13,365 bases of DNA from an uncultured Eubacteriales bacterium. Lineage in GTDB: Bacteria; Bacillota; Clostridia; Oscillospirales; Oscillospiraceae. Positions within the stretch are counted from its first letter, which is position 1; each line of letters opens with the position of its first letter. The position numbers were made by a program, and so were the translations under genes. Shown piece after piece: positions 13,308-13,365 of the stretch. The notes beneath the pieces are model-generated. The model worked only from the letters and a program-made list of their open reading frames with translations. It did no database searches and was not told the DNA's origin. The stretch spans positions 1 to 13,365 of the forward strand of contig UQXG01000052.1 of the NCBI GenBank assembly GCA_900544945.1, in the 5' to 3' direction.

Positions 13308-13365
13308 TCAAAAGCAAACGCTTATCTCGTATAGTCCAAAGTTGCGGTAGAATTGTTCACAAGTT
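13308..13365 (-). CDS. Possible 3' end of a minus-strand gene cut by the window edge
   Basis: The frame entering from the right edge on the minus strand is open for 18 codons (TCEQFYRNFGLYEISVCF) and stops with TGA at 13308-13310. I do not recognise the product. Support is indirect: a strong hairpin with a T-rich tail follows the stop at once, as for a real gene end, and the arrangement is convergent with the LtaS-like gene. Eighteen open codons alone could be chance. Confidence 0.35.
   Translation of the reverse strand, partial: TCEQFYRNFGLYEISVCF

Overview
The window looks like chromosomal DNA of a GC-rich gut-type Clostridia (Bacillota), probably Oscillospirales. I infer this from four things: the style of the proteins (a LIVCS-type BrnQ carrier, a circularly permuted GH3 enzyme, a DUF1846 protein, an LtaS-like sulfatase), strong AGGAGG-type ribosome binding sites, sigma-A-like promoters, and hairpin-rich repeats filling the gaps between genes. 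No species can be named from sequence alone. I see no rRNA, tRNA, CRISPR array, transposase, integrase or phage gene.

Layout. (1) 1-2371: a branched-chain amino acid carrier (brnQ, minus strand) diverges from an XRE-type regulator (plus strand). The gap between them holds a good promoter and repeated AAACTTTT half-sites that look like operators. (2) 2370-2904: a composite hairpin repeat (copy A) and a GC-rich hairpin. (3) 2905-4371: a DUF1846 protein (minus). (4) 4372-4882: a second block of hairpin repeats (block B), then tandem hairpins behind thioredoxin. (5) 4883-6694: thioredoxin (minus) diverges from a two-gene unit (plus) of a SPOUT/TrmH-type RNA methyltransferase and a free-standing prolyl-tRNA-editing-domain protein. 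(6) 6741-7092: a second composite repeat (copy C), directly repeated relative to copy A. (7) 7205-9586: a GH3 beta-glucosidase-like enzyme with its domains in permuted order. (8) 9739-11130: asparaginyl-tRNA synthetase (minus), diverging from (9) 11277-13211, a five-TM LtaS-like sulfatase-fold membrane enzyme (plus). (10) The right edge probably holds the last codons of another minus-strand gene with its own terminator hairpin.

Most genes are housekeeping or metabolic: amino-acid uptake, redox, RNA modification, tRNA charging and proofreading, oligosaccharide hydrolysis and cell-envelope polymer synthesis. They sit in one- or two-gene transcription units, and no obvious multi-gene accessory system is encoded. 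The least ordinary material is the intergenic DNA. Three gaps carry related, rearranged hairpin modules with compensatory base changes and swapped stem arms. Other points worth a look are the permuted GH3 enzyme, the operator-like repeats between brnQ and its neighbour regulator, and the methyltransferase/editing-domain pairing.
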